The position numbers and the translations under genes were made by a program. The notes beneath the pieces are model-generated. The model did not search any database and had not been told where the DNA came from. It was given only the letters and a program-made list of their open reading frames with translations. Source: Wenxinia saemankumensis (GTDB taxonomy: Bacteria; Pseudomonadota; Alphaproteobacteria; Rhodobacterales; Rhodobacteraceae). From it: 64,000 nucleotides of DNA. The stretch's first letter is position 1, and the number at the start of each line of letters is the position of its first letter. The DNA is taken from contig NZ_FQYO01000005.1 of assembly GCF_900141735.1 (NCBI RefSeq), positions 242,711 to 306,710 of the forward strand, written 5' to 3'. Of this stretch, positions 46,166 through 54,755 are shown one piece after another.

Positions 46166-47986
46166 TCAGCTCGCCGCGCGGGCCTGCCGCTTGCGCTCGT
46201 GCGGGTCGAGGAAGCGCTTGCGCAGACGCACCGCGTTCGGCGTCACCTCCACCAGCTCGTCGTCGTCGATATAGGCGATGGCCTGCTCGAGCGACATCTG
46301 AACGGGCGGCGTCAGGCGGACGGCCTCGTCCGTGCCGGAGGCGCGGACGTTGGTCAGCTTCTTGCCCTTCAGCGGGTTCACCTCGAGATCGTTGTCACGG
46401 CTGTGTTCGCCGATGATCATGCCTTCGTAGACCGGATCCTGCGGGTTGATGAACATCTTGCCCCGCTCCTCGAGGTTCCAAAGAGCATAGGCGACGGCGG
46501 TCCCGTTCTCCATCGAGATCAGCACGCCCTGCCGGCGGCCCTGGATCGGCCCCTTGTGGGCGGTCCAGCCGTGGAAGATGCGGTTCAGCACGCCGGTGCC
46601 GCGCGTGTCGGTCAGGAACTCGCCGTGATAGCCGATCAGCCCGCGCGAGGGGACATGCGCGACGATGCGCGTCTTGCCCTGGCCGGCGGCCTTCATCTCG
46701 ATGAGGTCGCCCTTGCGCACGCCGGTCAGCTTCTCGACCACGACGCCGGTGAACTCGTCGTCCACGTCGATCGTGACCTCCTCGACCGGCTCCATCCGCT
46801 GGCCGTTCTCCTCGCGCAGGATGACCTGCGGACGCGAGATCGACAGCTCGAACCCCTCGCGGCGCATGTTCTCGATCAGGACGCCCATCTGCAGCTCGCC
46901 CCGGCCGGACACGACGAAGGCCTCGCCGCCGGGCGTGTCCTCGATCTTGATCGCGACGTTCGATTCCGCCTCCTTCATCAGCCGCTCGCGGATGACGCGG
47001 GACTGCACCTTCTTGCCGTCGCGCCCCGCCAGGGGCGAATCGTTGATGCCGAAGGTGACCGAGATGGTCGGCGGGTCGATCGGCTGGGCCGGGATCGGGA
47101 TGTCGACCGAAGGGTCGCAGAGCGTATCGGCCACGGTCGCCTTGGTCATGCCGGCGATGGTGACGATGTCGCCCGCCTCGGCCACGTCGATCGGCTGCTG
47201 GCCGAGCCCGCGGAAGGCGAGGATCTTGCTGACGCGGAACTGCTCGATCCGCTCGCCCTTGCGCGACAGCGCCTTCAGCGTGTCGCCGGTGGACAGGCGC
47301 CCGCTCTCGACCCGGCCGGTCAGGATCCGGCCCATGAACGGGTCGGAGGAGAGGGTCGTGGCCAGCATCCGGAATGGCTGGTCCGCGTTCGTCAGCTGCT
47401 TCGGCGGCTCGACATGGCGCGTCACCAGGTCGAACAGGGCCGAGAGGTCCTTGCGCGGCCCGTCCAGCTCCTCGTCGGCCCAGCCGGAACGGCCGGAGGC
47501 GTAGAGATGCGGGAAGTCGAGCTGCCGGTCGTCGGCGCCGAGATTGGCGAAGAGATCGAAGCATTCGTCGAGCGCGCGGTCGGGCTCGGCATCGGGCTTG
47601 TCGACCTTGTTCAGCACGACGATGGGACGCAGGCCGAGGGCGAGCGCCTTGGAGGTCACGAACTTGGTCTGCGGCATCGGCCCCTCGGCCGCGTCCACCA
47701 GCAGGACCACGCCGTCGACCATGCTCAGGATCCGCTCCACCTCGCCGCCGAAATCGGCGTGGCCGGGCGTGTCGACGATGTTGACGCGGGTGCCCTTCCA
47801 CTCGACGCTCGTGCACTTGGCGAGGATGGTGATCCCGCGCTCGCGCTCGATGTCGTTGCTGTCCATCGCGCGTTCGGTGGTCTGCTGGTTCTCGCGGTAG
47901 GTGCCGGACTGCTTCAGCAGCTCGTCGACGAGGGTCGTCTTGCCGTGGTCGACATGGGCGATGATGGCGATGTTGCGGATATCCAT
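46166..47986 (-). CDS. typA: Translational GTPase TypA/BipA
   Basis: BipA/TypA, 606 residues, a ribosome-binding GTPase of the EF-G family important in stress and 50S assembly. G1 AHVDHGKT, G3 [15 protein letters not shown]4 NKVDKP are intact; beta-barrel domain II, an EF-G-like domain III ([21 protein letters not shown]) and the BipA-specific C-terminal domain ([18 protein letters not shown]) follow. Complete. Separated from the next upstream gene by 132 bp. Confidence 0.97.
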   Translation of the reverse strand: MDIRNIAIIAHVDHGKTTLVDELLKQSGTYRENQQTTERAMDSNDIERERGITILAKCTSVEWKGTRVNIVDTPGHADFGGEVERILSMVDGVVLLVDAAEGPMPQTKFVTSKALALGLRPIVVLNKVDKPDAEPDRALDECFDLFANLGADDRQLDFPHLYASGRSGWADEELDGPRKDLSALFDLVTRHVEPPKQLTNADQPFRMLATTLSSDPFMGRILTGRVESGRLSTGDTLKALSRKGERIEQFRVSKILAFRGLGQQPIDVAEAGDIVTIAGMTKATVADTLCDPSVDIPIPAQPIDPPTISVTFGINDSPLAGRDGKKVQSRVIRERLMKEAESNVAIKIEDTPGGEAFVVSGRGELQMGVLIENMRREGFELSISRPQVILREENGQRMEPVEEVTIDVDDEFTGVVVEKLTGVRKGDLIEMKAAGQGKTRIVAHVPSRGLIGYHGEFLTDTRGTGVLNRIFHGWTAHKGPIQGRRQGVLISMENGTAVAYALWNLEERGKMFINPQDPVYEGMIIGEHSRDNDLEVNPLKGKKLTNVRASGTDEAVRLTPPVQMSLEQAIAYIDDDELVEVTPNAVRLRKRFLDPHERKRQARAAS

Positions 47987-48118
47987 GGGCGGCGGGGCCT
48001 CTCGTCGGGCAGGAAGGTCAGGAGCGATTGTCGCGGGGTCGCGGGCGCAATAGCCCGCCGGCGGCGGCTTGGCCAGCCGCCCGTCTCGCGCCCCACATCG
48101 TCATGCTGCGCCGCGGCG

Positions 48119-48736
48119 TCAAGTGGCCACGTAGCGGTCCCGGCGGTGATTCACCGCCACGACGAGGTTCATCACCACCGCGCCGAGCAGCGACCAGAGG
48201 ACGACGGGCCATGCGAACAGGAAGGCGGCGACGGCGAAGACGACCGCATCGACCGCGAGCTGGACGTATCCGGCCCGGAACCCCGTCCTGTCCTGCAGCC
48301 AGAGCGCCAGCACCCCGATCCCGCCGAGCGAGCCGTTGTGCCGGAACATCGCCAGCAACCCCAGCCCGACCATGCAGCCGAACAGCACCGCGCCGTAGCC
48401 CGTCGCCATCTCGCCGATCTGCCAGACGTTCGGCAGCCATTCGGTCAGCAGCGACAGGGCCGTGACCGAGATCAGCGATTTCAGCGTGAACTCGGCCCCC
48501 AGCCGCGTCCAGGCCAGCCAGTAGAAGGGCAGGTTGATGACGAAGAACACGGCGCCGAAGGACCAGCCCGTCAGGTAGGACAGGATCGCGGCGATCCCGG
48601 CCGTCTGACCGGTGACGAGGCCGAGATGGGTCAGGATGTGCAGGCCCGACCCGCAGAGCATGATCCCGAGGGCGAGGCCCTGCGCGTCCTCCGCCAGCGA
48701 ATGGCGGTCGGCGGTGGATTTCAGGCGCGGCGTCAA
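48119..48736 (-). CDS. YitT family membrane protein
   Basis: 205 residues with five or six transmembrane helices, matching the bacterial YitT/UPF0750-type integral membrane proteins. Features: GIMLCGSGLHILTHLGLVTGQTAGIAAIL near the N terminus and FGCMVGLGLLAMFRHNGSLGGIGVLAL in the middle. Function unknown. Its start overlaps the stop of the SMR gene by 4 bp, so the two are coupled. Confidence 0.8.
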   Translation of the reverse strand: MTPRLKSTADRHSLAEDAQGLALGIMLCGSGLHILTHLGLVTGQTAGIAAILSYLTGWSFGAVFFVINLPFYWLAWTRLGAEFTLKSLISVTALSLLTEWLPNVWQIGEMATGYGAVLFGCMVGLGLLAMFRHNGSLGGIGVLALWLQDRTGFRAGYVQLAVDAVVFAVAAFLFAWPVVLWSLLGAVVMNLVVAVNHRRDRYVAT

Positions 48737-49068
48737 TGCGGGGTCGCCCGGCTGAAGAGGTGGATGACGAGGATGCCGCCCAGGATCATGGCGAGGCCGA
48801 TCATCGCGGGCAGGTCCAGCCGCTGGCCGAAGACGACGAAGCCGATCACGGCGATCAGGGCGATGCCGAGACCCGACCAGATCGCGTAGACCACGCCGAC
48901 CGGCATGGTCCTCAGACTGACCGAGAGCAGCGTGAAGGCCGCGGCATAGGCGATCACCACCACGATGGAGGGGACCAGCCGGGTGAATTGCTGCGAGGCC
49001 TGCAGCGCCGTGGTCCCGATGGTCTCGGCGATCACGGCGAGGATGAGCGCGACATAGGCGGTGGGCAT
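48733..49068 (-). CDS. EmrE-like small multidrug resistance transporter
   Basis: A 111-residue SMR family protein with four helices, close to E. coli EmrE/QacE. The essential membrane glutamate is in VIAETIGTTAL near residue 14; VVYAIWSGLGIALI, FGQRLDLPAMIG and the C-terminal LFSRATPH follow the EmrE pattern nearly residue for residue. It would export cationic biocides in exchange for protons. The ATG at 49068 follows GGAGGGC. First gene of a pair with YitT. Confidence 0.9.
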   Translation of the reverse strand: MPTAYVALILAVIAETIGTTALQASQQFTRLVPSIVVVIAYAAAFTLLSVSLRTMPVGVVYAIWSGLGIALIAVIGFVVFGQRLDLPAMIGLAMILGGILVIHLFSRATPH

Positions 49069-49488
49069 GGGCGGCCCTCCTTTCCCGCCCCGCCTAGCGC
49101 GGCGGCGGGACGCTGTCACGAGGCCGGCGAGCCGGGGGCGGAGCCGGACGGCGCTGCCGTGCCGCGCCGCCCGCTTTTCCGGCGGTCCGTCAGGCGGGCG
49201 GAACGGCAGGAGCACGTGCCGGCCGGGCGGGCCTGCGAAGGCACCGCCGACCGAAGCGCGTGTCTCGGCCGTTGGCAGAGGGGGAGAGCCGCCAGTGCGG
49301 CAGTCAGGCAGGGGCCGGAACGCGCGGGCGCGATGGCATGGACGCATTCGGCCGACGGGGAGGGGCAGGGCGCCCCTCCCGGTCGAGCGCGCGACCATTG
49401 ATCGGCCGGCGCCACCCGTGGCCGGCGCCCGAACGCGAAGGGGCCGCCCCCGGATGGAGCGGCCCCAGTTCCGTCGGTCAGGAGCGGA
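49069..49488. other. 420-bp non-coding gap with repeats
   Basis: No credible gene. Near the right end are two copies of the 10-mer GGCCGGCGCC (49404-49413 and 49420-49429), six bases apart, which can also fold on each other, then the icd terminator. The leftward 300 bp would carry the promoter of the SMR-YitT pair. Confidence 0.5.
49440..49466 (-). terminator. Terminator hairpin after icd
   Basis: GGGGCCGC and GCGGCCCC form a perfect 8-bp stem around an 11-nt loop, 23 nt past the icd stop. There is no long T run on the minus strand, so efficiency is uncertain. Confidence 0.6.
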
Positions 49489-50697
49489 TCAGAGCGCCTT
49501 CTGGAGGTACTCGTCGACCTTCTCGAGATAGCCCATCGTCGTCAGCCACTTCTGGTCCGGTCCGACGAGCAGGGCGAGGTCCTTGGTCATGTGACCGTCC
49601 TCGACGCACTGGACCGTCACCTTCTCGAGCGTCTCGGCGAAGGTCGCGAGCTCGGTATTGCCGTCGAGCTTCGCGCGATGCTTGAGCCCGCCCGTCCAGG
49701 CAAAGATCGACGCGATCGAGTTCGTCGACGTCTCCTTGCCTTGCTGGTGCTGGCGGTAGTGCCGGGTGACGGTGCCGTGGGCGGCCTCGGCCTCCACGAT
49801 CTTGCCGTCCGGCGTCATCAGCTGCGAGGTCATCAGGCCGAGCGAGCCGAAGCCCTGCGCCACGGTGTCGGACTGCACATCGCCGTCGTAGTTCTTGCAC
49901 GCCCAGACGTAGCCGCCCGACCACTTCATGCTGGCGGCGACCATGTCGTCGATCAGGCGGTGCTCGTAGGTGATCCCGGCCTTCTTGAAGTCGGCCTCGA
50001 ACTCCTCTTCGTAGACCTTCTGGAAGATGTCCTTGAAGCGGCCGTCATAGGCCTTGAGGATCGTGTTCTTGGTCGACAGGTAGACCGGGTAGCCCCGGTT
50101 CAGGCCGTAGTTCAGCGAGGCGCGGGCGAAGTCGTAGATCGACCCGTCGAGGTTGTACATGCCCATCGCCACCCCCGCGGCGGGCGCGTCGAACACCTCG
50201 CGCTCGATCGTCTCGCCGTCCTCGCCGACGAAGCGCATCGTCAGCTTGCCCGGCCCGGGGAAGCGGAAATCGGTGGCGCGGTACTGGTCGCCGAAGGCAT
50301 GGCGCCCGACGACGATCGGCTGCGTCCAGCCCGGCACGAGGCGCGGCACGTTCGAGCAGATGATCGGCTCGCGGAAGATGACGCCGCCGAGGATGTTGCG
50401 GATCGTGCCGTTGGGCGAGCGGTACATGCGCTTGAGGTTGAATTCCTCGACCCGCGCCTCGTCCGGCGTGATCGTCGCGCATTTCACGCCGACGCCGATC
50501 TCCTTGATCTTCTCGGCCGCGTCGACGGTGATCTGGTCGTCGGTCTCGTCCCGCGCCTCGATGCCGAGATCGTAGTAGAGCAGGTCGATGTCGAGATAGG
50601 GCAGGATCAGCTTCTGCTTGATGAAGTCCCAGATGATCCGGGTCATCTCGTCGCCGTCGAGCTCGACGACCGGGTTCTCTACCTTGATCTTGGACAT
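49489..50697 (-). CDS. icd: NADP-dependent isocitrate dehydrogenase
   Basis: 402-residue isocitrate dehydrogenase of the eukaryote-like type II family, making 2-oxoglutarate and NADPH in the TCA cycle. Substrate and cofactor motifs: [74 protein letters not shown] and [13 protein letters not shown]. Start ATG 50697 begins [18 protein letters not shown]; the frame upstream is open but unrelated. Alone, with its own terminator. Confidence 0.97.
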   Translation of the reverse strand: MSKIKVENPVVELDGDEMTRIIWDFIKQKLILPYLDIDLLYYDLGIEARDETDDQITVDAAEKIKEIGVGVKCATITPDEARVEEFNLKRMYRSPNGTIRNILGGVIFREPIICSNVPRLVPGWTQPIVVGRHAFGDQYRATDFRFPGPGKLTMRFVGEDGETIEREVFDAPAAGVAMGMYNLDGSIYDFARASLNYGLNRGYPVYLSTKNTILKAYDGRFKDIFQKVYEEEFEADFKKAGITYEHRLIDDMVAASMKWSGGYVWACKNYDGDVQSDTVAQGFGSLGLMTSQLMTPDGKIVEAEAAHGTVTRHYRQHQQGKETSTNSIASIFAWTGGLKHRAKLDGNTELATFAETLEKVTVQCVEDGHMTKDLALLVGPDQKWLTTMGYLEKVDEYLQKAL

Positions 50698-50760
50698 GGG
50701 GTCCCTCGCGGCTGATGGATGTGTCGCCCGACCCCTAGCGGAAAGGCCGAAGGCATGGAA

Positions 50761-50782
50761 GCGGTATGCGGTTGCATACCGC
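50761..50782. promoter_or_regulatory. Perfect palindrome, possible operator
   Basis: GCGGTATGC and GCATACCGC are perfect inverted 9-mers around GGTT. It lies 63 bp before the icd start and 74 bp before the DUF4112 start, in the divergent gap, where a dimeric repressor would bind. A hairpin reading is also possible, but no T run follows. Confidence 0.5.
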
Positions 50783-50855
50783 CGTGGCTCCGCCCGGACC
50801 CGTTTCGCCCCCAACCGCGTTGATGGGGGGTAACGCAGACGAGAGGAGCCCCCTT

Positions 50856-51296
50856 ATGTCCGCAGCCGACGAATTCTCTCCCCGCGCCGCGAGGCCCGCC
50901 GAGGGCCGCCATGGCCCGGCGGCCTCTCGCCCGGTCGACCATGCGAAAGAGCTGGAGAAGCTCGATCGCATGGCGCGTCTCCTCGATGCCAGATACGGGG
51001 TGCCGGGAACGCGCTGGCGGTTCGGTCTGGACAGCGTCCTGGGCCTGATCCCGGGGATCGGCGACGCCGCCGCGGCCGCCCCCTCAGCCTGGATCATCCG
51101 GAAGGCGCATCAGCTCGGCGTGCCGGGCCACGTCAAGGCGCGGATGGTCGCGAACACGGCGATCGACACGGTCGTCGGGTCCGTGCCCGTTCTCGGCAAC
51201 GTCTTCGACTTCTTCTACAAGGACAACCTGCGGAACGTGAACCTGCTGCGCGATCACCTCCGCGCGCAGGCGGAGAAGGCCTCTCCGCCGGTCTGA
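50856..51296 (+). CDS. DUF4112 family membrane protein
   Basis: 146 residues. The N-terminal 45 are polar; the DUF4112 core has LDRMARLLDARYGVPGTRWRFGLD, a hydrophobic GLIPGIGDAAAAA, and the typical GSVPVLGNVFDFFYKDNLRNVNLLRDHL end. Function unknown. ATG 50856 follows GAGAGGAG; an upstream in-frame ATG would add about 30 residues before a poor ribosome site. Followed 66 bp on by yqaE. Confidence 0.87.
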   Translation: MSAADEFSPRAARPAEGRHGPAASRPVDHAKELEKLDRMARLLDARYGVPGTRWRFGLDSVLGLIPGIGDAAAAAPSAWIIRKAHQLGVPGHVKARMVANTAIDTVVGSVPVLGNVFDFFYKDNLRNVNLLRDHLRAQAEKASPPV

Positions 51297-51362
51297 CCGC
51301 GCGCTTTCCGCTCCCTTTCTCTCAACCGCATCCGGGGCCGGACGTCCCGGCAAGGAGTCTAC

Positions 51363-51521
51363 ATGGACCTCATCCGCATCATCCTGTCCGTCCTCATCCC
51401 GCCGCTCGGCGTGTTCCTGCAGGTCGGCATCGGCCTGCAGTTCTGGCTGAACATTCTGCTGACGATCCTCGGCTACATTCCGGGGGTGATCCACGCGATC
51501 TGGGTCATCACGACCCGCTAG
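51363..51521 (+). CDS. YqaE/Pmp3 family small membrane protein
   Basis: A 52-residue protein with two transmembrane helices. It starts MDLIRIILSVLIPPLGVFLQ, has IGLQFWLNILLTILGYIPG in the middle and IHAIWVI near the end, the diagnostic Pmp3/YqaE pattern (PPLGVFL, LNILLTILGYIPG, HA). Members help yeast and plants tolerate salt stress. AAGGAG precedes the ATG. Its last 4 bp overlap the convergent HD gene. Confidence 0.93.
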   Translation: MDLIRIILSVLIPPLGVFLQVGIGLQFWLNILLTILGYIPGVIHAIWVITTR

Positions 51522-52708
51522 GGCCGGTTGACCGCGAACCAGGCCCGGATATCGGGCAGAAGGGCGTTCCAGATCTCCGGGGCGCCCTTTTTAACTTTGG
51601 CTCCGACCCGCCCCTCCATCTTGGCCATGTCGACGGGATAGTCGCGCCACGATCCGCCGCCCGCGGCGAGATTGGCGAGGACCGGCTGGACCCGGTCGAT
51701 CGCCTTGCCCCAGAGGGCGTCGGCGGTTCGCGCGGCCTCGAACTCGTCCCAAAGGGCGCGAAGCGCGGCGCCCGCCCGCTCCGGCAGCATCCCGTAGAGC
51801 CGGTCAGCCGCCTTCCGTTCGGCGCGCTCCACCTCGGCCGCATCGAAGCTGCCGTGGATCGGGTTGTCGCCCGCGTCGATCTCCACGATGTCGTGGACCA
51901 GCAGCATCCGCACCGCCCGCGCGACGTCGGCCGGCACGTCCGCATGGGGGGCGAGGACCAGCGCCATCAGGGCGACATGCCAGCTGTGCTCGCCCGAGCG
52001 TTCCCGGCGCGAGCCGTCGAACAGCGTCGTGCCGCGCGAGACCGTTTTCAGCCGGTCCGCCTCGACCGCGAAGGCGAGCCGGTGCCGGAAGTCCGGCGAG
52101 GAGTCGGGGGGGCGGCGATCGAGAAGCGCCATCGCGTGCCCGTGCAATTCGGGCCAGTCGTCGGCCAGCGGGGCGGAGCGGCCCGTCGTCAGGATCGCCC
52201 GCATCACGTCCCGGTCGATGACCGACAGGTCGTCGCGCAGAAGCTCCTGGAACAGCGGCTGGCTGCAATCGAGCATCCGCGCGGCCCGGGCATCGGCCCC
52301 TTGCCCGGTCTCGAACTCCTCCCACAGCGCGCGCAGGGCCGCGCCCTGCGCGCGGGGCAGCAGCCCGTACAGGCGATCGGCCGCCAGCGCCTCGGCCGCC
52401 GCGATGGCGGGCTCGTCCCGGGGCAGGTGGATCGGATGGTCGCCGGCATCGACCTCCACCAGGTCGTGAAGCAGGAGCATCGTGATCACCCGGTCGGGAT
52501 CGGCGTCGCGCGCGCGGATCTCCTCCTCGAAGATCAGCGTCCAGAGCGCGACATGCCAGGAATGCTCGGCGCTGTTCTCGCGCCGCGAGCCGTCGGCCAG
52601 CGTGCTGGCGCGGTCCACCGATTTCAGGCGGTCCGCCTCGGCGACGAAGGCGAGGCGCGCGGCAAGCTCGGCCTGCGGGGCGGCGAGGGTCGGGCCGGGC
52701 CCGTTCAT
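51518..52708 (-). CDS. Tandem HD-domain phosphohydrolase (HDDC2/YfbR type, duplicated)
   Basis: 396 residues made of two homologous HD modules. Module 1 (about 15-170) has ENSAEHSWHVALW and LLLHDLVEVDAGDHPIH; module 2 (about 205-385) has ERSGEHSWHVALM and LLVHDIVEIDAGDNPIH. Both keep the His, His-Asp and distal Asp expected for metal binding, so both look active. Single-domain relatives (YfbR, HDDC2) are 5'-nucleotidases that act on deoxynucleoside monophosphates. Its start overlaps the upstream small gene (ATGA). Confidence 0.9.
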   Translation of the reverse strand: MNGPGPTLAAPQAELAARLAFVAEADRLKSVDRASTLADGSRRENSAEHSWHVALWTLIFEEEIRARDADPDRVITMLLLHDLVEVDAGDHPIHLPRDEPAIAAAEALAADRLYGLLPRAQGAALRALWEEFETGQGADARAARMLDCSQPLFQELLRDDLSVIDRDVMRAILTTGRSAPLADDWPELHGHAMALLDRRPPDSSPDFRHRLAFAVEADRLKTVSRGTTLFDGSRRERSGEHSWHVALMALVLAPHADVPADVARAVRMLLVHDIVEIDAGDNPIHGSFDAAEVERAERKAADRLYGMLPERAGAALRALWDEFEAARTADALWGKAIDRVQPVLANLAAGGGSWRDYPVDMAKMEGRVGAKVKKGAPEIWNALLPDIRAWFAVNRP

Positions 52709-53094
52709 CGGGAAAAGTTCGGCCGCAGCAGGCCCGCCAGGAAATCGCCGGGGAAATAGTCCCAGGGCAGCTGACCGGCGAGCGCGTTGAGCAGCGCCTC
52801 GGCGATGGCGGGATCGTGCGGTGCGGTGCCGGCCTGGGCGGGATCGACGATGCTGCGCGGACGCGGCAGCGATTCGAGCCGCAGGATCCGCCAGTGCCCG
52901 CTCTCCAGCGCGTCCGGCGCGACGCGCAGGATCGCCGCGACCTCGTCCCCCGCCAGGGGACGCCCGGGATCGGCCCGCAGGATGGACAGGGCGACCAGCG
53001 CCTCGGCCCCGGCGGGGGCGGCCACCTGCCCGATCCCGATCCCGCCGTCGAGCAGCGGGACCGCGAAGAGATCGGCCTCGTCCCAGTCCGCCAT
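52705..53094 (-). CDS. Hypothetical protein
   Basis: 129 residues, soluble, starting MADWDEADLFAVPLLDGG and ending FPGDFLAGLLRPNFSR. The central part (LVALSILRADPGRPLAG) and ESGHWRILRLESLPRP look like a conserved but unnamed alphaproteobacterial protein. The ATG at 53094 is 4 bp past the stop of the 88-residue gene; the frame is open further but overlaps that gene. Coupled to the HD gene. Confidence 0.7.
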   Translation of the reverse strand: MADWDEADLFAVPLLDGGIGIGQVAAPAGAEALVALSILRADPGRPLAGDEVAAILRVAPDALESGHWRILRLESLPRPRSIVDPAQAGTAPHDPAIAEALLNALAGQLPWDYFPGDFLAGLLRPNFSR

Positions 53095-53098
53095 GGCG

Positions 53099-53365
53099 CT
53101 AGTGGATGTCGGGGTTGTCCGCCGTGGGCGGCGGCGGCGCGGCCTCGCCCCGGCGATGGGCCCGCAGCTTGGCGTCGAGGAAGCGGCGTCCCGCATTGGC
53201 CGAGCGGCGGACCCGGATCGCCGTCATGTAGGCCTCCTGCAGGGTCTGCGACTGCGCCAGCAGCACGCCCGATACCTCGTCCACGATGTTGGCGTCGCCC
53301 AGCTCCTCCTCCGCCTCGAGGGCGGAGCGGGCCAGCTCGTCGGCGAGATCCTCGACGACGCCCAT
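53099..53365 (-). CDS. Hypothetical protein
   Basis: 88 residues, mainly helical and rich in Ala, Glu and Arg, with the central ANIVDEVSGVLLAQSQTLQEAYMTAIRVRRSAN and a Pro-rich tail (APPPPTADNPDIH). It starts 3 bp after the hydrolase stop and is followed within 5 bp by the next gene, so it belongs to the hydrolase-to-HD transcript. No family recognised. Confidence 0.7.
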   Translation of the reverse strand: MGVVEDLADELARSALEAEEELGDANIVDEVSGVLLAQSQTLQEAYMTAIRVRRSANAGRRFLDAKLRAHRRGEAAPPPPTADNPDIH

Positions 53366-53368
53366 GAC

Positions 53369-54022
53369 CTAGCGCGTGCTCTCGGTCAGGCGGCGCGTCA
53401 CGTAGGTCTTCACGTGGTCGATCATCGGCTCCATGTACGGATCCTTGAAGAAGTGATCCGCGCCCTCGAGTTCCTCGTGGGTGATGGTGATGCCCTTCTG
53501 CTCCTGCAGCTTGCCCACCAGCGTCCGCGTATCCGCGGGCGGCGCCACGCGGTCGGCGGTCCCGTTGATGATGAGGCCGGAGGAGGGGCAGGGGGCGAGG
53601 AACGAGAAATCGTACATGTTCGCCGGCGGCGAGGCGCTGATGAAGCCGGTGATCTCGGGCCGCCGCATCAGAAGCTGCATCCCGATCCAGGCGCCGAAGG
53701 AGAAACCGGCGACCCAGCAATGCTTGGCGCCGGTATTCATCGATTGCAGGTAGTCCAGTGCGGCGGCGGCGTCGCTGAGCTCGCCGATGCCCTGGTCGTA
53801 CTCGCCCTGGCTGCGCCCCACGCCGCGGAAATTGAACCGCAGCACGGTGAAGCCCATCTCGTAGAAGGCGTAGTGCAGGTTGTAGACGACCTTGTTGTTC
53901 ATCGTGCCGCCGAACTGCGGATGCGGATGCAGCACGATGGCGATGGGGGCGTCGTTCTGGCGCTGGGGGTGGTAGCGACCTTCGAGCCGGCCGTCGGGAC
54001 CGGGGAAGATGACCTCGGGCAT
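53369..54022 (-). CDS. Alpha/beta hydrolase
   Basis: 217-residue hydrolase of the dienelactone-like type. It starts PEVIFPGPDGRLEGRYHP, has HPHPQFGGTMNNKVVYNLH near residue 35, FNFRGVGRSQGEYDQG near 65, the nucleophile elbow GFSFGAWIG near 108, an Asp in NGTADRVAPP near 155 and a late His (GADHFF). Substrate unknown. It is divergent from iscR across the operator region and commonly found beside suf genes in Rhodobacterales. Confidence 0.9.
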   Translation of the reverse strand: MPEVIFPGPDGRLEGRYHPQRQNDAPIAIVLHPHPQFGGTMNNKVVYNLHYAFYEMGFTVLRFNFRGVGRSQGEYDQGIGELSDAAAALDYLQSMNTGAKHCWVAGFSFGAWIGMQLLMRRPEITGFISASPPANMYDFSFLAPCPSSGLIINGTADRVAPPADTRTLVGKLQEQKGITITHEELEGADHFFKDPYMEPMIDHVKTYVTRRLTESTR

Positions 54023-54061
54023 TCGCCTCGTTCCTGTCGTTCGGGCCCCGGGTCCGGTTGG

Positions 54062-54098
54062 TTGACGAAAACCGTCGGGGACCTTAGAACCATTCTAA
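54062..54098 (+). promoter_or_regulatory. iscR/suf promoter with overlapping palindromic operator
   Basis: A -35-like TTGACG at 54062-54067 and a -10-like TAGAAC at 54085-54090, spaced 17 bp. TTAGAA-CCA-TTCTAA at 54084-54098 is a perfect inverted repeat across the -10. The AT-rich palindrome fits the iron-responsive box proposed for IscR in Rhodobacterales, so IscR itself is the likely ligand. It lies 103 bp before the iscR ATG. Confidence 0.75.
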
Positions 54099-54200
54099 AG
54101 AGCGGGCCGCGGATCGGGCCGCCGGAGTGCGGGTGGCCTTATCGGGCGGCGCGCGGGACGTCAACGCGGAAGGGATCGCGCGAGCGAGGGCGAGGGGCCG

Positions 54201-54659
54201 ATGAAGCTGTCGACGAAGGGGCGCTACGCCATGGTCGCGCTGGCCGACCTGGCGCTGCTGAAGGACGGGTCGCTCGCCTCGCTGGCCGAGATCTCGCGCC
54301 GGCAGGACATCTCGCTGCCCTATCTGGAGCAGCTCTTCGTCAAGCTGCGCCGCGCGGGACTGGTGGACAGCGTGCGCGGCCCCGCGGGCGGCTACCGGCT
54401 GGGCCGGCCCGCCTCCGAGATCCGGGTCTCCGACATCCTCGAGGCCGTCGACGAGACGGTGAGCGCGATGCACAAGGGCCGCGGCGCGTCCGGCGGGCTG
54501 TCCGGCAGCCGGGCGCAATCGCTGACCAACCGCCTGTGGGAGGGGCTGAGCGCGCATGTCTACGTCTTCCTCCACCAGACGCGGCTGTCGGACGTGGTCG
54601 GCAACGGGCTGATGCCCTGCCCGGCGGTGCCCTCGCTCTTCGAGGTGGTCGATGAGTGA
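54201..54659 (+). CDS. iscR: Rrf2-family Fe-S regulator IscR
   Basis: 152-residue Rrf2 winged-helix regulator heading the suf operon. The N-terminal DNA-binding part is standard (MKLSTKGRYAMVALADLALL; ISLPYLEQLFVKLRRAGLVDSVRGPAGGYRL). The loop that holds three cysteines in E. coli IscR reads HKGRGASGGLSGSRAQS, with none; the only Cys is late (LMPCPAVP). The Rhodobacter sphaeroides IscR is known to bind its cluster with a single cysteine, so cluster sensing can still be expected. Regulates from the site at 54084. Confidence 0.93.
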   Translation: MKLSTKGRYAMVALADLALLKDGSLASLAEISRRQDISLPYLEQLFVKLRRAGLVDSVRGPAGGYRLGRPASEIRVSDILEAVDETVSAMHKGRGASGGLSGSRAQSLTNRLWEGLSAHVYVFLHQTRLSDVVGNGLMPCPAVPSLFEVVDE

Positions 54660-54686
54660 GGCGTGGCGATGGGCGGGGACGGGGGA

Positions 54687-54745
54687 GGGGGGCGCCGCCC
54701 CCCGCGCCTGCGGCGCCCCCCCGGAGTATTTCCGGCAAGATAAGG
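54687..54745 (+). repeat. Hairpin plus copy C of the GGAGTATTT/GGCAAGATAAG repeat
   Basis: GGGGGGCGCC (54687-54696) and GGCGCCCCCC (54712-54721) are perfect inverted 10-mers. GGAGTATTT, CC and GGCAAGATAAG follow directly. The module sits between the iscR stop and the desulfurase GTG, so it could reduce read-through from iscR into the suf genes. The end of the element runs into the ribosome site of the next gene. Confidence 0.7.
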
Positions 54746-54755
54746 GGAGGGCGGC

